64,000 nt of DNA from Actinomycetota bacterium (GCA_020161245.1 JAIUOK010000012.1:1-64000), one strand, 5' to 3'. Shown: positions 31,377-40,959, counted from the stretch's first letter. Numbers and translations are program-made. The notes: generated by a model not told the origin, from the letters alone.

Positions 31377-31841
31377 ATGAGGGTCGAGCTCGTCCCCGTC
31401 GACGACGGCAACCGTGAGCAGGCGCTCGCGCTCGCCCTGGGGCCGGGGCAGGAGCGCTTCGTCGCGTCGGTGGCCCAGTCCTTCGACGACGCCGAGCAGC
31501 ACCCGGAGGCCCGCCCGTGGATGCGGCTGGCGCTGGCCGACGGCGTGCCCGCCGGGTTCGTCATGCTCAGCTGGGACGCCGTGCCCGACCCGCCCCGCGT
31601 CTACGGCCCGTGGTTCCTATGGCGCCTGCTGGTCGACGTCGGCGCGCAGGGCACCGGTGTCGGACGGGCGATCATCGAGCAGGTGGCCGCCCTGATCCGC
31701 GAGCAGGGCGCCACCGAGCTGCTCACCAGCTACGTGCCGGGCGGGGACGGGCCCGAGGGCTTCTACCGGCGGCTGGGCTTCGAGCCGACCGGCGAGGTCG
31801 ACCCCGACGGCGAGATCCTGCTGCGGCTCCCGCTGGTCTGA
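31377..31841 (+). CDS. GNAT-family N-acetyltransferase
   Basis: This 154-residue single-domain acetyltransferase has the acetyl-CoA-binding strand-loop VDVGAQGTGVGRAIIEQV and the C-terminal GFYRRLGFEPTGEVD, a pattern shared with diamine and spermidine acetyltransferase-like proteins. Substrate unknown. It lies 16 bp after the MFS gene with GAGGAGGCGGC before its ATG, so the pair may together inactivate and export a toxic amine or antibiotic; that is a contextual guess only. Confidence 0.85.
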   Translation: MRVELVPVDDGNREQALALALGPGQERFVASVAQSFDDAEQHPEARPWMRLALADGVPAGFVMLSWDAVPDPPRVYGPWFLWRLLVDVGAQGTGVGRAIIEQVAALIREQGATELLTSYVPGGDGPEGFYRRLGFEPTGEVDPDGEILLRLPLV

Positions 31842-31884
31842 CCGAGCCGGCGTCGGTGCGGCCCGGGCGTGGGAGGATGCGCGC

Positions 31885-32472
31885 ATGGCGAACGACGCGA
31901 CCCTCGCCCCGCGGCTGCGGGCCGACATCGAGCGCAGCGGGTACTACCCGGAGCTCGTAAGCGACACCCTCGACACCGCCCTGGCCGGCGAGGCGGTGTC
32001 GGCCTACGTCGTGCACCACGAGGCGACGTTCGACCACGACGAGCTGCGCCGCCATGTCACGGTGCTCGCCCTCACGCCCACCCGCCTCATCGTCGGCCAC
32101 ACCGACGAGCACCCCGCCGACGAGACCAGCCCGGCGCCCTACGCCACGGCGTCCACCGAGGCGGTGCGCATCGAGCGGATCGACTCCGTCGTGGTGACCC
32201 GCGTGGCGTCCGACGCCGCCCGCCACCGCAAGGGCGCGCCGGTGCGCGAGGTGGTGCTGACGATCGGCTGGGGCGCGGTGTCGCGCATCGACCTCGAGCC
32301 GGCCAGCTGCGGCGACCCGCAGTGCGACGCCGACCACGGCTACACCGGCACGGCGTCCAACGACGACCTGGCGCTCCGGGTGTCCGAGGCGGCCGACGGC
32401 GCCGAGGTGGTCGCCCGCACCCTCGCCTTCGCCGGCGCCCTGAGCGAGGCCACCGCCCACCGGGCCCGCTGA
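31885..32472 (+). CDS. DUF5998 family protein
   Basis: This 195-residue soluble protein is a conserved actinobacterial protein of the DUF5998 family as I recall it: DIERSGYYPELVSDTLDTAL at the start, VSAYVVHHEATFD, and a C-terminal PASCGDPQCDADHGYTG motif with two Cys and one His that may bind metal. No function is known. The ATG follows GGGAGGATG. It precedes the thymidine kinase gene by 150 bp, a stretch containing only a GC-rich hairpin (about 32500). Confidence 0.8.
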   Translation: MANDATLAPRLRADIERSGYYPELVSDTLDTALAGEAVSAYVVHHEATFDHDELRRHVTVLALTPTRLIVGHTDEHPADETSPAPYATASTEAVRIERIDSVVVTRVASDAARHRKGAPVREVVLTIGWGAVSRIDLEPASCGDPQCDADHGYTGTASNDDLALRVSEAADGAEVVARTLAFAGALSEATAHRAR

Positions 32473-32622
32473 CCCGTCCTCCCGGGGTGTCCCTCCCCGC
32501 GCCGGGCGCGGGCAGGGGATACTGGGGCCCTTCCCCGAGCCGTACCCGCACGACCACGCCCGTCCCGCGCGATCTCCAGCGACGCTGCGCGCCCGGACGC
32601 CGACGACTCGAGGAGCCCGCGC

Positions 32623-33279
32623 ATGGCCGAGCTGGTCTTCTTCTCCGGGACCATGGACTGCGGGAAGTCCACCCTCGCGCTGCAGACCGACCACAACCAC
32701 GCGGCTCGCGGCCGCGCCGGCATCGTGTTCAGCCGCCTCGACCGCGCGGGCGAGGACACGCTCTCGAGCCGGCTCGGCCTCAAGGTGCCCGCGGTGGAGG
32801 TGGGCGCCGGCACGGACTTCTGGCAGCACGTCACCGACGCGCTGGCGGGCGGTGCGCGGGTCGACTACCTCATCTGCGACGAGGCCCAGTTCTACTCCCG
32901 CGAGCAGGTCGACCAGCTCGCGGCGATCGTCGACGACCTCGGCATCGACGTGTTCGCCTTCGGGATCCTCACCGACTTCCGCACCGCGCTGTTCCCGGGC
33001 TCCCAGCGCCTGGTCGAGCTGGCCGACCGCATGCAGGTGCTGCAGGTCGAGGCGCTGTGCTGGTGCGGTCGCCGTGGCACCCACAACGCCCGCACCATCA
33101 ACGGCGAGATGGTTGTCGAAGGCGAGCAGGTCGTCGTCGGCGACACGTTCAGCGCCGACGTCGTCGCCTACGAGGTGCTGTGCCGGCGCCACCACCGCCG
33201 TCGCGCCACCGCGCACACCGCGAAGGCCGCGCACATGAGCCCCACCCCGCTGCCGTTCGACGAGCCGGCCAGCGCATGA
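32623..33279 (+). CDS. tdk: Thymidine kinase (type II)
   Basis: This 218-residue enzyme phosphorylates thymidine with ATP in the salvage pathway. Walker A is SGTMDCGKST (residues 8-17), the DE box is ICDEAQFY, and the zinc-lasso Cys lie in LCWCGRRGTH and VLCRRHH. Length and motif order match the TK1-like bacterial family. GAGGAGC precedes the ATG. The sulfurtransferase start overlaps its stop by four bases. Confidence 0.96.
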   Translation: MAELVFFSGTMDCGKSTLALQTDHNHAARGRAGIVFSRLDRAGEDTLSSRLGLKVPAVEVGAGTDFWQHVTDALAGGARVDYLICDEAQFYSREQVDQLAAIVDDLGIDVFAFGILTDFRTALFPGSQRLVELADRMQVLQVEALCWCGRRGTHNARTINGEMVVEGEQVVVGDTFSADVVAYEVLCRRHHRRRATAHTAKAAHMSPTPLPFDEPASA

Positions 33280-34139
33280 CCGGCCTGCTCGTCGACGCGG
33301 CGGCGCTGCACGACGAGCTCGCGTCGGCTCGTCCGCCCGTCGTCCTCGACGTCCGCTGGTCGCTGGCCGGTCCGCCGGGGCGCGATCTCCACGAGCAGGG
33401 CCGGATCCCCGGCGCGGTGTTCGTCGACCTCGACACCGGGCTCGCGGCGCCGCCCGGCGACGGCGGCCGCCACCCGCTGCCCGACCCCGCGGTGTTCGCA
33501 GCCGCGATGCGGCGGGCCGGAGTCGCGCCCGACCGGCGCGTGGTCGTCGCCGACGCCCGCGACGGGTCGGTCGCGGCCCGGGCGTGGTGGCTGCTGCGCC
33601 ACCACGGCCACGACGACGTCCGGCTCCTCGACGGCGGGCTGGCCGCGTGGGCGGCCGCGGGCTACGACGTCGAGACCGGCGAAGCCGTGGCCCCGTTCGG
33701 CGACGACGGGCCGCCCGGGCCCAGGTTCGAGCCGCTCGTGCCGGGACGGATGCCGCTCCTCGACGCCGATACGGCCGCCGCGCTCGCCCGTGAGGGCGTG
33801 CTGCTCGACGCCCGCGCTGCGGCTCGCTACCGCGGCGAGACCGAGCCGGTGGATCCGGTCGCCGGCCACATCCCCGGAGCCGTGAGCTCGCCCACCACGT
33901 CGCTGGTCGACGCCTCCGGCCGGCTGCTGCCCGCCGACGAGCTGCGGGCCCACTTCGCCGCCCTGGGCGCCGGTGGTGGCAGGCCCGTGGGCGCCTACTG
34001 CGGCTCGGGGGTCACGGCGTCGCACGAGGTGCTGGCGCTCGCCGTCGCCGGCATCGACGCCGCGCTCTACGCCGGCTCGTGGTCGGAGTGGGTCGTCGAT
34101 CCGGGCCGGCCGGTGGCGACCGGCAGCGACCCGGGCTGA
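33276..34139 (+). CDS. Thiosulfate/3-mercaptopyruvate sulfurtransferase (tandem rhodanese)
   Basis: This 287-residue protein has two rhodanese domains. The N-terminal domain is inactive, with DARDGSVAARAWW in place of the active loop. The C-terminal domain has the catalytic Cys in YCGSGVTAS, a loop associated with 3-mercaptopyruvate specificity in SseA-like proteins, and GSWSEW near the end. It transfers sulfane sulfur to acceptors such as cyanide or thioredoxin. ATG overlaps the thymidine kinase stop by four bases. It converges on sepH. Confidence 0.94.
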   Translation: MTGLLVDAAALHDELASARPPVVLDVRWSLAGPPGRDLHEQGRIPGAVFVDLDTGLAAPPGDGGRHPLPDPAVFAAAMRRAGVAPDRRVVVADARDGSVAARAWWLLRHHGHDDVRLLDGGLAAWAAAGYDVETGEAVAPFGDDGPPGPRFEPLVPGRMPLLDADTAAALAREGVLLDARAAARYRGETEPVDPVAGHIPGAVSSPTTSLVDASGRLLPADELRAHFAALGAGGGRPVGAYCGSGVTASHEVLALAVAGIDAALYAGSWSEWVVDPGRPVATGSDPG

Positions 34140-34160
34140 TCGGCCGCGGACTGCGGGGGG

Positions 34161-35111
34161 TCAGGACTCCGGGTCGCGGGCTCCGAACAGGATCTCGTCC
34201 CAGCTCGGCACGGTGGCTCGCGGCTTGCTGCCCTTCTGCGCGTCGCCCGCGGGCGGCGGGGCCTGGCGCGCGGTCTTGCGGCGGCCGAGCCGGGTGCGCT
34301 TGCCCTCGGGCCGCTTGAGACCGGGCAGCGTGTCGTAGAGGTCGTCGAGCGGGCTCTCGTCGTCCGGCTCGACGGGCGGCCGGTCCATGAGGTCGACGAC
34401 ATCGGCGCCCACCTCGGGGTCGACGAGTGCGGTGAACGCGGCGTCGGGGTCCTCGGTGTCGTCGTCCCAGTGGTCGACCTCGTCGCCCCCGGGCAGCCCG
34501 ACCAGGATCGGACGGCCCTCGGGCCGCACCTCCTCGGTGGGGCGCTCGCCGAGCAGCCACGAGGCGGCGGTGTCGTCGCCCGACACCGTGCGCACGGCGG
34601 CGTCGTAGACCCAGAGGGCGGCGGTAGCGCCGCCGGCCACGGCGGGAACGGGCTCCCACGAGGCCAGCACCGACCACGTGCCGTCCTCGCGGCGCCAGGC
34701 GTCCCACTCGAGGGTGGACGGGTCGCCGCCCGCCTGCTCGAGCGCGGCGACGACGGCGCCCTCGAGCGTGGTGGTGGTGCCGTCGGCGCGCAGCTCGGCC
34801 GACCGCGCCTGCGTGGCGAGGTGGTCGCGCTCGGCGAGGACCGGCCCGGCGAAGCGCAGCACACGCTCGAGGGTGAGGCCCGAGCTGGCGACGATGTCGT
34901 CGGGGCTCTGCCCGTGCCGGATGCGCAGCTGGATGTCTCGCGGCGTCGTGCCGTCGAGCGCGATCTCGAGCTGGCCGAGACGGCTGCGGTCGCGCCGCAC
35001 TGCGCTCTCGAGCCGCTCGTCGATCGGGACGGTGTAGCGCGTGCCGTCGGTGCTGCTGAGGACGAGGCCGGTGCCGTCCTCGCTCAGCCCGACGAACCCC
35101 AGCTCGCGCAT
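34161..35111 (-). CDS. sepH: Cell division protein SepH
   Basis: This 316-residue protein is the actinobacterial divisome protein (formerly DUF3071) that binds FtsZ and stimulates filament assembly. The N-terminal domain (about 1-110) includes RELGFVGLSEDGTGLVL and a helix-turn-helix segment (ARSAELRADG region preceded by IRHGQSPDDIVASSGLTLERVLRFAGPV). A long acidic disordered middle follows, then a short conserved C-terminal motif VPSWDEILFG. The ATG at 35111 is preferred over an upstream in-frame ATG because GGAGG is correctly spaced from it. Confidence 0.94.
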   Translation of the reverse strand: MRELGFVGLSEDGTGLVLSSTDGTRYTVPIDERLESAVRRDRSRLGQLEIALDGTTPRDIQLRIRHGQSPDDIVASSGLTLERVLRFAGPVLAERDHLATQARSAELRADGTTTTLEGAVVAALEQAGGDPSTLEWDAWRREDGTWSVLASWEPVPAVAGGATAALWVYDAAVRTVSGDDTAASWLLGERPTEEVRPEGRPILVGLPGGDEVDHWDDDTEDPDAAFTALVDPEVGADVVDLMDRPPVEPDDESPLDDLYDTLPGLKRPEGKRTRLGRRKTARQAPPPAGDAQKGSKPRATVPSWDEILFGARDPES

Positions 35112-35248
35112 CGGTCCTCCTGCCTGGCGCACCCCGGTGACGGGCGGTCCCGGTCAGTCTCGCCCGAGGAAGGGCCCGCGTCGAGGACCGCCACGCGGGC
35201 AGGCGGCCGCGCCGCCGCTGGCGCGTACGGACTCCGGAGCCTGGCGGG

Positions 35249-36490
35249 CTACTCCGCGAGGGCGGTGGGCGCCTCGGGCGAGTAGGCCGCCTCGGCGTCG
35301 GCGCGCGCCAGCGCCCGCTCGAGGTGGCGGCCGCCGGCGAGGCCGACCACGGCGCAGGCGATCGCGGAGCCGGTGAGGATCCAGTAGGCGGTGGCCGGGC
35401 CCAGGGAGTCGATGACCAGGCCCGACGTCGGGGCCGCCAGCGCGAACCCGACGGTGATCCCGGCGAAGCTGATGGTCAGGCCCTCGGTGAGCCGGGTGCT
35501 GGGCACGAGCCGCTCCACCAGCGCCATGCCGGTGATGAGCGACGGCGCCACCGCGACGCCGGCCACGAAGGCGACGGCGCCGAGCAGCACGGGGGAGTGC
35601 AGGAACGGGAAGGGCACGCTGACGACGGCGAGCAGCACCAGGAACCACCGCAGCTGTGCGGGCAGCGCCGCCTTGAGGTGAAGGGCGCCCAGGGTGAGGC
35701 CCGCGATGCCCGAGCCGAGCGCGTAGACGGCGAGGAGCACACCGGTCCACCCCTGGACGCCGAGCTCCTCCGCCGAGGCGACGGTGACGACCTCGAACGC
35801 GCCGAAGACACCGCCGAGGAAGAAGAACACGGCGGTGACGAGCGCGATGCCGGGGTAGCGGATGGCGCCCCGCCCCTCGCGGTGCGCGTCGCCGGCGGGC
35901 GGCGGCTCGGTGCGCCGCTGGGGGACGAGCCAGAGCGTGCCGACGATCAGCAGGACGACGGCGGCGCCGACGGCGCCCCACTGCACGACCGAGATGGCCA
36001 GCAGCGTGGCGATGGGCGGGCCGGCGATGAAGACGACCTCGTCGATGACCGACTCGAGCGCGAAGGCCGTGCGCACATCGGCGGCGTCGTCGAGCACGTA
36101 GGCCCAGCGCGCGCGGACCAGCGATCCGACGGTCGGCACGAACGCCTCGCCCAGGCAGAACGCGGCGAACCAGGTCCACACCGGCCAGCCCTCGAGGACC
36201 GACACCACGAACAGCACCTGGAACGTCACCGCGATGCTGATGGCGACCGGGACGATCCGGTGCTGGCTGTAGCGGTCGATGTAGCGCGACAGGAACGGGC
36301 CGACGACGGCGTTGGACAGAGCGCCGGCCGCGGAGACCGCGCCCGCCAGCGCGTAGGACTCGCCGCGCAGCGTGAGGAAGAGCACCGCGCCCAGGCCGAG
36401 CATCGACATCGGCAGCCGCATGACGAACGCCGCCGCGCAGAACCGGAGCGCGCCCGGCTTGCGCAGGATGTCGGCGTAGGTCGTCAGCAC
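35249..36490 (-). CDS. Major facilitator superfamily transporter
   Basis: This 413-residue protein has about 12 membrane helices and the general MFS pattern, starting [16 protein letters not shown] and with loops such as [10 protein letters not shown] between helices 2 and 3. Substrate is not indicated. GTG start at 36490. It is divergent from the ferrochelatase gene with a 58-bp shared upstream region, and precedes sepH on the same strand by 137 bp with no gene between. Confidence 0.84.
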   Translation of the reverse strand: MLTTYADILRKPGALRFCAAAFVMRLPMSMLGLGAVLFLTLRGESYALAGAVSAAGALSNAVVGPFLSRYIDRYSQHRIVPVAISIAVTFQVLFVVSVLEGWPVWTWFAAFCLGEAFVPTVGSLVRARWAYVLDDAADVRTAFALESVIDEVVFIAGPPIATLLAISVVQWGAVGAAVVLLIVGTLWLVPQRRTEPPPAGDAHREGRGAIRYPGIALVTAVFFFLGGVFGAFEVVTVASAEELGVQGWTGVLLAVYALGSGIAGLTLGALHLKAALPAQLRWFLVLLAVVSVPFPFLHSPVLLGAVAFVAGVAVAPSLITGMALVERLVPSTRLTEGLTISFAGITVGFALAAPTSGLVIDSLGPATAYWILTGSAIACAVVGLAGGRHLERALARADAEAAYSPEAPTALAE

Positions 36491-36548
36491 CCGAACGACC
36501 TTAGAGCCCCAGGATGCCGGGTGCGAAACCGGTTGGGAGGATCGGCGG

Positions 36549-37640
36549 GTGAGCCTGACCGGCCCCCGCGGGTCCTACGACGCCCTCCTCCTCGTGTCCT
36601 TCGGCGGGCCGGAGGGGCCCGACGACGTCGTGCCCTTCCTCGAGAACGTCACCCGGGGCCGCGGTATCCCGCGCGAGCGGCTCGTCGAGGTGGGCGCGCA
36701 CTACACCGCCTTCGGCGGCGTCTCGCCCATCAACGGGCAGAACCGCGAGCTGGTCGCCGCCATCCGCGCGGACCTCGCCGCCGCCGGCATCGACCTGCCG
36801 GTGTACTGGGGCAACCGCAACTGGCAGCCGTACCTCGCCGACGCCCTGCGGCAGATGCGCGACGACGGCGTCGGCTCGGCGCTGTGCCTCATGACGAGCG
36901 CCTACTCCTCCTACTCCGGCTGCCGCCAGTACCGCGAGAACCTCTTCGACGCGGCTGCCGCGGTGGAGGAGGACGGCGTCGGGCCCGCGCCCCGCCTGGA
37001 CAAGCTGCGGCACTACTTCGACCACCCGGGCTTCGTCGAGCCGATGGTCGACGCCGTCGTGGCGGGTGTCCGCGCGCTCGGCGAGCAGGGCGTCGTCGAG
37101 CCCCGGCTGGTCTTCACCACCCACTCGATCCCGATCGCGTCCGATGCGTCGTCCGGGCCGGCCGGCGGGGCGTACACCTCGCAGCACCGCGCGGTGGCCG
37201 AGGCAGTCGCGTCGCGGGCTGCCGGGCTCGTCGACGTCGAGGAGGAGTGGGACCTCGTCTTCCAGTCGCGGTCGGGCGCTCCAGGAGTGCCCTGGCTCGA
37301 GCCCGACGTCGGCGACCGCCTCGAGGCGCTCGCGGCCGATGGCGCGCGCGGCGCGGTGATCGTCCCGATCGGTTTCGTGTCCGACCACATGGAGGTGGTG
37401 TGGGACCTCGACACCGTGGCACTGGAGCAGGCCCGCGCCGTCGGCCTGCCCGCCGTACGGGCCGCGACGGTCGGCACCGATCCGCGCTTCGTGGCGATGG
37501 TGCGCGAGCTCGCGCTCGAGCGGGTGGGCCTGGCAGGGCCGCGAGCGCTGTCGCCGCTGGGCCCCTCGCACGACGTCTGCCCGGGGACCTGCTGCCCCAA
37601 CCCGCGCGGGCCGCGCCCGGCCCTGTGCCAGGGGGGCTGA
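36549..37640 (+). CDS. cpfC: Coproporphyrin III ferrochelatase
   Basis: This 363-residue enzyme inserts iron into coproporphyrin III in the haem pathway used by actinobacteria. [11 protein letters not shown] carries the catalytic His. The C-terminal VCPGTCCPN and a final Cys, with a Cys in the SGCRQY loop, provide ligands for the [2Fe-2S] cluster typical of actinobacterial enzymes. The GTG start lies nine bases after GGGAGG. It stands apart from other haem genes and is followed after 17 bp by an inositol-phosphatase-like gene. Confidence 0.95.
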   Translation: MSLTGPRGSYDALLLVSFGGPEGPDDVVPFLENVTRGRGIPRERLVEVGAHYTAFGGVSPINGQNRELVAAIRADLAAAGIDLPVYWGNRNWQPYLADALRQMRDDGVGSALCLMTSAYSSYSGCRQYRENLFDAAAAVEEDGVGPAPRLDKLRHYFDHPGFVEPMVDAVVAGVRALGEQGVVEPRLVFTTHSIPIASDASSGPAGGAYTSQHRAVAEAVASRAAGLVDVEEEWDLVFQSRSGAPGVPWLEPDVGDRLEALAADGARGAVIVPIGFVSDHMEVVWDLDTVALEQARAVGLPAVRAATVGTDPRFVAMVRELALERVGLAGPRALSPLGPSHDVCPGTCCPNPRGPRPALCQGG

Positions 37641-37657
37641 CACGGCAGACTGGCCGT

Positions 37658-38494
37658 GTGACCACCGACGACATCGAGTACGACGACGTCCTCCTCGACG
37701 AGCTGCGCGAGCTGGCCGTCGAGGCGGCCCGCGAGGCCGGCGCGCTGGTGCTCGAGGCGCGGCGCTCGGACGTGTCCGTGGCGGGTACGAAGTCGAGCGC
37801 GACCGACGTCGTCACCGAGGTCGACCGGCGCAGCGAGGCCCTGCTGGTAGACCGGCTGCTCTCCAGCCGCCCGGACGACGGCATCCTCGGCGAGGAGGGG
37901 GCCGACCACGTCGGCGAGACCGGCGTCCGGTGGGTCATCGACCCGATCGACGGCACCGTGAACTACCTCTACGGGCTGCACCACTGGGCTGTGTCGGTCG
38001 CCGCGGAGATCGACGGGATCGTCGTCGTCGGCGTCGTCGAGGCCCCGGCGCTCTGCGAGACCTACGTGGCCGTCCGTGGCCGCGGCGCCCGCCGGCACGA
38101 CGGCGACGGCGTCCACGATCTGTCCGTGAACGACCCCGTGGCGCTCGACCGGGCGCTGGTCGCGACCGGCTTCGGGTACCTCGCAGACCGGCGTTCTGCG
38201 CAGGGCCGGGTCGTGTCTCAGGTCGTGCCGCGGGTGCGCGACATCCGCCGCGACGGCGCGTGCAGCCTCGACCTGTGCGGGCTGGCGTCCGGGCGGCTCG
38301 ACGCGTACTTCGAGCGCGGCCCGCAGGCGTGGGACCTCGCGGCCGGCGGCCTCGTGGCCACCGAGGCGGGCGCCCGGCTCGAGGGTCTGCACGGGAGGGC
38401 CGCGGGGGAGGACCTCATCGTGGCCGCGGGCCCCGCGCTCTTCGGTCCCCTGCACGACCTGCTCGCCGAGCTCCGGGCCGACACCGACGACTGA
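37658..38494 (+). CDS. Inositol monophosphatase family protein
   Basis: This 278-residue magnesium-dependent phosphatase has GEEG and DPIDGTVNYLYGLHHW, the two metal-binding motifs of the family, plus the C-terminal QAWDLAAGGLVATEAG. Substrate could be inositol phosphate, histidinol phosphate or another sugar phosphate. GTG start at 37658 in a stretch without a strong ribosome-binding site; CAGACT six bases before could be a -10 box. A perfect palindrome follows its stop. Confidence 0.92.
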   Translation: MTTDDIEYDDVLLDELRELAVEAAREAGALVLEARRSDVSVAGTKSSATDVVTEVDRRSEALLVDRLLSSRPDDGILGEEGADHVGETGVRWVIDPIDGTVNYLYGLHHWAVSVAAEIDGIVVVGVVEAPALCETYVAVRGRGARRHDGDGVHDLSVNDPVALDRALVATGFGYLADRRSAQGRVVSQVVPRVRDIRRDGACSLDLCGLASGRLDAYFERGPQAWDLAAGGLVATEAGARLEGLHGRAAGEDLIVAAGPALFGPLHDLLAELRADTDD

Positions 38495-38499
38495 GTGGT

Positions 38500-38551
38500 C
38501 GCTCTGGATGGGTGAGCGACGGCTATAGCCGTCGCTCACCCATCCAGAGCG
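38500..38551. terminator. Perfect 52-bp palindrome between convergent genes
   Basis: The left arm runs 38500-38525 (CGCTCTGGATGGG ... GGCTA) and the right arm 38526-38551 is its exact reverse complement, with no unpaired centre. It lies five bases past the stop of the inositol phosphatase gene and four before the stop of the convergent hexapeptide-repeat gene. It is the natural bidirectional terminator of both, though its perfection is unusual. Confidence 0.7.
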
Positions 38552-38555
38552 GGTC

Positions 38556-39074
38556 CTAGTCGAGGCGGCGCAGCTCCGCGCGATACCAGTGGCCGTTGTG
38601 GACGTACTTCTCGACGGCGTAGCGGAAGGCGTCCTCGCCCACGGCGTCCTCGCGGATACGGGCCGGGACGCCGAGCGCCATGGCCCGCGTCGGCACCTCG
38701 GTGCCGTTGGGCACCAGGGCCCCGGCGCCCACCAGCGCGCCGCGCCGGACGACGACGCGGTGCAGCACCACCGACCCGGACCCGATGAGGCAGTCGTCCT
38801 CGACGGTGCAGCCCTCGAGGTGGGCGTTGTGGCCCACCACGCACCGGTCGCCGATCACGGTGGGCAGGTCCTCCGTGCAGTGGACGACGGTGCCGTCCTG
38901 CACCGAGGTCTGCGACCCGACGACGATCCGCCCGTGGTCGCCCCGCAGCACCGCGGTGGGCCAGACGGTCGACTCCGGCCCGATCACGACGTCGCCGATC
39001 ACGACCGCATCGGGGTGGACGAAGGCGGCCGGGTCGATCTGCGGCGAGCGTTCGCCGATCGCGTACAGGGGCAT
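38556..39074 (-). CDS. Gamma carbonic anhydrase-like hexapeptide-repeat protein
   Basis: This 172-residue left-handed beta-helix protein has repeated hexapeptides (VVIGDV, VIGPES, VWPTAVLRGDHGRIVVGSQTSVQDGTVVHC). The zinc-site His residues expected for gamma carbonic anhydrases occur in VVHC and VVGHNAHLEG. It is similar to the YrdA/CaiE-type family, where activity is often unproven. ATG at 39074 follows GGAGG. It converges on the inositol phosphatase gene. Confidence 0.9.
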   Translation of the reverse strand: MPLYAIGERSPQIDPAAFVHPDAVVIGDVVIGPESTVWPTAVLRGDHGRIVVGSQTSVQDGTVVHCTEDLPTVIGDRCVVGHNAHLEGCTVEDDCLIGSGSVVLHRVVVRRGALVGAGALVPNGTEVPTRAMALGVPARIREDAVGEDAFRYAVEKYVHNGHWYRAELRRLD

Positions 39075-39322
39075 AGCGGACCTCCGTCGGGCGCTGTCCG
39101 GGTGGACGGTGTGAGCCATCACACCACTGCCGTGTCCCGCTCCGCCGGGGGGTCGTGTCGCCCCGGAGCGCCAGGTGCGGCACAATCCCCCGCACGTGAC
39201 GGCTCGGGCCGCCGGAACAAACCGGGGGATCGGGCCGTTGACGGGCTGCCAGAACGCGAACGAGACCTCCGACGACGCAGGCCGACGGCGCGATACGCAC
39301 GGAACTGAGGACGACTGAGACG

Positions 39323-39619
39323 ATGGCCACCGACTACGACGCCCCCCGCAAGACCGACGACGAGCTCGCCGAGGACTCCCTCGAGGAGCTCAAGGCGCAG
39401 CGTGCCACCAAGGCCGCCTCGAGCGTCGACGTCGACGAGGTGGAGCTCGCGGAGAACCTCGAGCTCCCCGGCGCCGACCTGTCCGACGAGTCGCTGACGG
39501 TGCGCGTCATCCCGCGCCAGGCCGACGAGTTCACCTGCTCCAAGTGCTTCCTGGTCCACCATCGCAGCCAGCTGGCCAAGGAGGTCGGCGGGCAGCCGGT
39601 CTGCCGCGACTGCGCCTGA
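39323..39619 (+). CDS. DUF4193 family zinc-finger protein
   Basis: This 98-residue acidic protein is the conserved actinobacterial DUF4193 family. It starts MATDYDAPRK, has a Glu-rich middle, and ends in a four-Cys ribbon (FTCSKCFLVHH and VCRDCA). High expression and essential-like conservation are typical, but the function is unknown to me. It is preceded by 248 bp of non-coding DNA that contains a possible TTGACG -35 (39238-39243) without a clear -10. A strong hairpin follows. Confidence 0.9.
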   Translation: MATDYDAPRKTDDELAEDSLEELKAQRATKAASSVDVDEVELAENLELPGADLSDESLTVRVIPRQADEFTCSKCFLVHHRSQLAKEVGGQPVCRDCA

Positions 39620-39637
39620 GCGCACCCACCCCCGCTC

Positions 39638-39677
39638 GACGAGCGCCCCGTCCGCACCCGCGGGCGGGGCGCTCGTC
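39638..39677 (+). terminator. Terminator hairpin after the DUF4193 gene
   Basis: GACGAGCGCCCCG pairs perfectly with CGGGGCGCTCGTC, and an inner CCGC/GCGG pair extends the stem past one mismatch. It starts 18 bases after the stop. A second palindrome (CGTGGCCG/CGGCCACG, 39721-39736) lies further on; the 163 bp up to the next gene otherwise show nothing. Confidence 0.7.
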
Positions 39678-39782
39678 TGCGTGCGCGCTGGCGGCGCTGC
39701 GGCTGCCGCTGCCGCTGCGGCGTGGCCGCGGCCACGCGGTTCTGCCGTGTGCCCGGGCGTGCGACCGGGTAGGAAAGGGGAT

Positions 39783-40664
39783 GTGACCCAGCCGAACGAG
39801 GCCGACCGGCCCGCCGCTCCCGCGTCGGACGCCCCCACCGCCGCGATCCCGGACGAGCCCGTCCCCCTTCCCGACCATGTCCGCGAGGCGCAGGGCCGCG
39901 ACGTCGCGGACATCGTCGGCCAGCTCGGCGCGGACGGGGTGACCGCCAAGGAGCGCGCCCAGCTGCTCGGCCGTCTCGCCGGCGTCGCGGCGCAGCGGGC
40001 CAAGTTCGCCGGTGCCAAGGCGATCGGCAGCGGCAAGTACCTCGCCGACCTCCTGGTGGACGCCGCGCCCCACATCCCGGTTCGCGACCTCGCCACGCTG
40101 CAGGAGCACCACAAGGGGCTCGCCGGTGAGCAGCTGGCCGACGCCCTGGTCCGCAACGCCCAGCGCACCACCGCCGGCATCGGTGCCGCGGGCGGCGCCG
40201 TCGCCGCGATCGAGTGGGCCGCCATGCCGGTGCTGGTCGCGGTGCCCCTCGAGGTCGTCGTCGAGACGGTCGCCGTAGCGGCGGTCGAGGTGAAGCTGAC
40301 CGCGGAGCTGCACGCGGTCTACGGGATCCCGGTGGAGGGCTCCGGGGCCGAGCGGGCGATCGCCTTCGCCGGTGCCTGGGCCAACCGCCGCGGCATCGAT
40401 CCCATGCGGCCCTGGACGATCCCCAACGTGCTGGGCATCGCCGGCCGCCAGCAGCTGGCCAAGCGGATGCTCATGCGCTTCGCCCGCAACCTCGGCACGG
40501 TCATCCCGTTCCTGGTGGGCGCGGCGGTAGGCGCCCGGGTCAACCACACCGAGACCAAGCGGCTCGGCGAGACCCTGCGCGCGGACCTGCGCCGTGTGGC
40601 CGCCGAGCGGGCGTCGCTCGGCTACCCGGCGCCGCCGACGATCGTCGTGCGGCCCGAGGCCTGA
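39783..40664 (+). CDS. Conserved actinobacterial protein, possibly EcsC-like
   Basis: This 293-residue protein has a Pro-rich N-terminal tail and then conserved segments (DHVREAQGRDVADIVGQLGADGVT, AAPHIPVRDLATL). Two Ala/Val-rich stretches could be membrane-associated helices (GAAGGAVAAIEWAAMPVLVAVPLEVVVETVAVAAVEV; FLVGAAVGA). It resembles widespread actinobacterial hypotheticals sometimes annotated EcsC. Function unknown. The GTG start at 39783 follows AGGAAAGGGG. It converges on the DUF4235 gene 10 bp away. Confidence 0.72.
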   Translation: MTQPNEADRPAAPASDAPTAAIPDEPVPLPDHVREAQGRDVADIVGQLGADGVTAKERAQLLGRLAGVAAQRAKFAGAKAIGSGKYLADLLVDAAPHIPVRDLATLQEHHKGLAGEQLADALVRNAQRTTAGIGAAGGAVAAIEWAAMPVLVAVPLEVVVETVAVAAVEVKLTAELHAVYGIPVEGSGAERAIAFAGAWANRRGIDPMRPWTIPNVLGIAGRQQLAKRMLMRFARNLGTVIPFLVGAAVGARVNHTETKRLGETLRADLRRVAAERASLGYPAPPTIVVRPEA

Positions 40665-40674
40665 TCCTGCGGCG

Positions 40675-40959
40675 TCAGGAGGAGTGGACGCGCTTGGGCG
40701 CGGCCATCCGGTCGAAGGCGACGTTGACGACGGCGACCGCTGCGGCCGTGGCCACGGCGTAGAGCAGGATCCTGCCGGTGCGCTGGTCGGGGTCGCTGGC
40801 CTTGGGCGGCTCGTGCCCGGTGACCTTCTCGTAGCCCTTGTCCATGATCTTGCGGACCAGCAGCGTGGCTCCGATTGCGGCGATCGGGAGCAGGATCGTG
40901 ACCAACGTGTTGGGCTCGACGATCTCGCCGTCGTTGTCGAAGTCGAGCAGGTCGCTCAT
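40675..40959 (-). CDS. DUF4235 family small membrane protein
   Basis: This 94-residue protein has two predicted membrane helices (LVTILLPIAAIGATLLV and ILLYAVATAAAVAVVNVAF) separated by a charged loop with KIMDKGYEKVTGHEPPKASDP, which is the signature region of DUF4235. The N-terminal 15 residues are acidic. The function is unknown. It lies 30 bp after the DUF3093 gene on the same strand and the two may be cotranscribed. Confidence 0.88.
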   Translation of the reverse strand: MSDLLDFDNDGEIVEPNTLVTILLPIAAIGATLLVRKIMDKGYEKVTGHEPPKASDPDQRTGRILLYAVATAAAVAVVNVAFDRMAAPKRVHSS

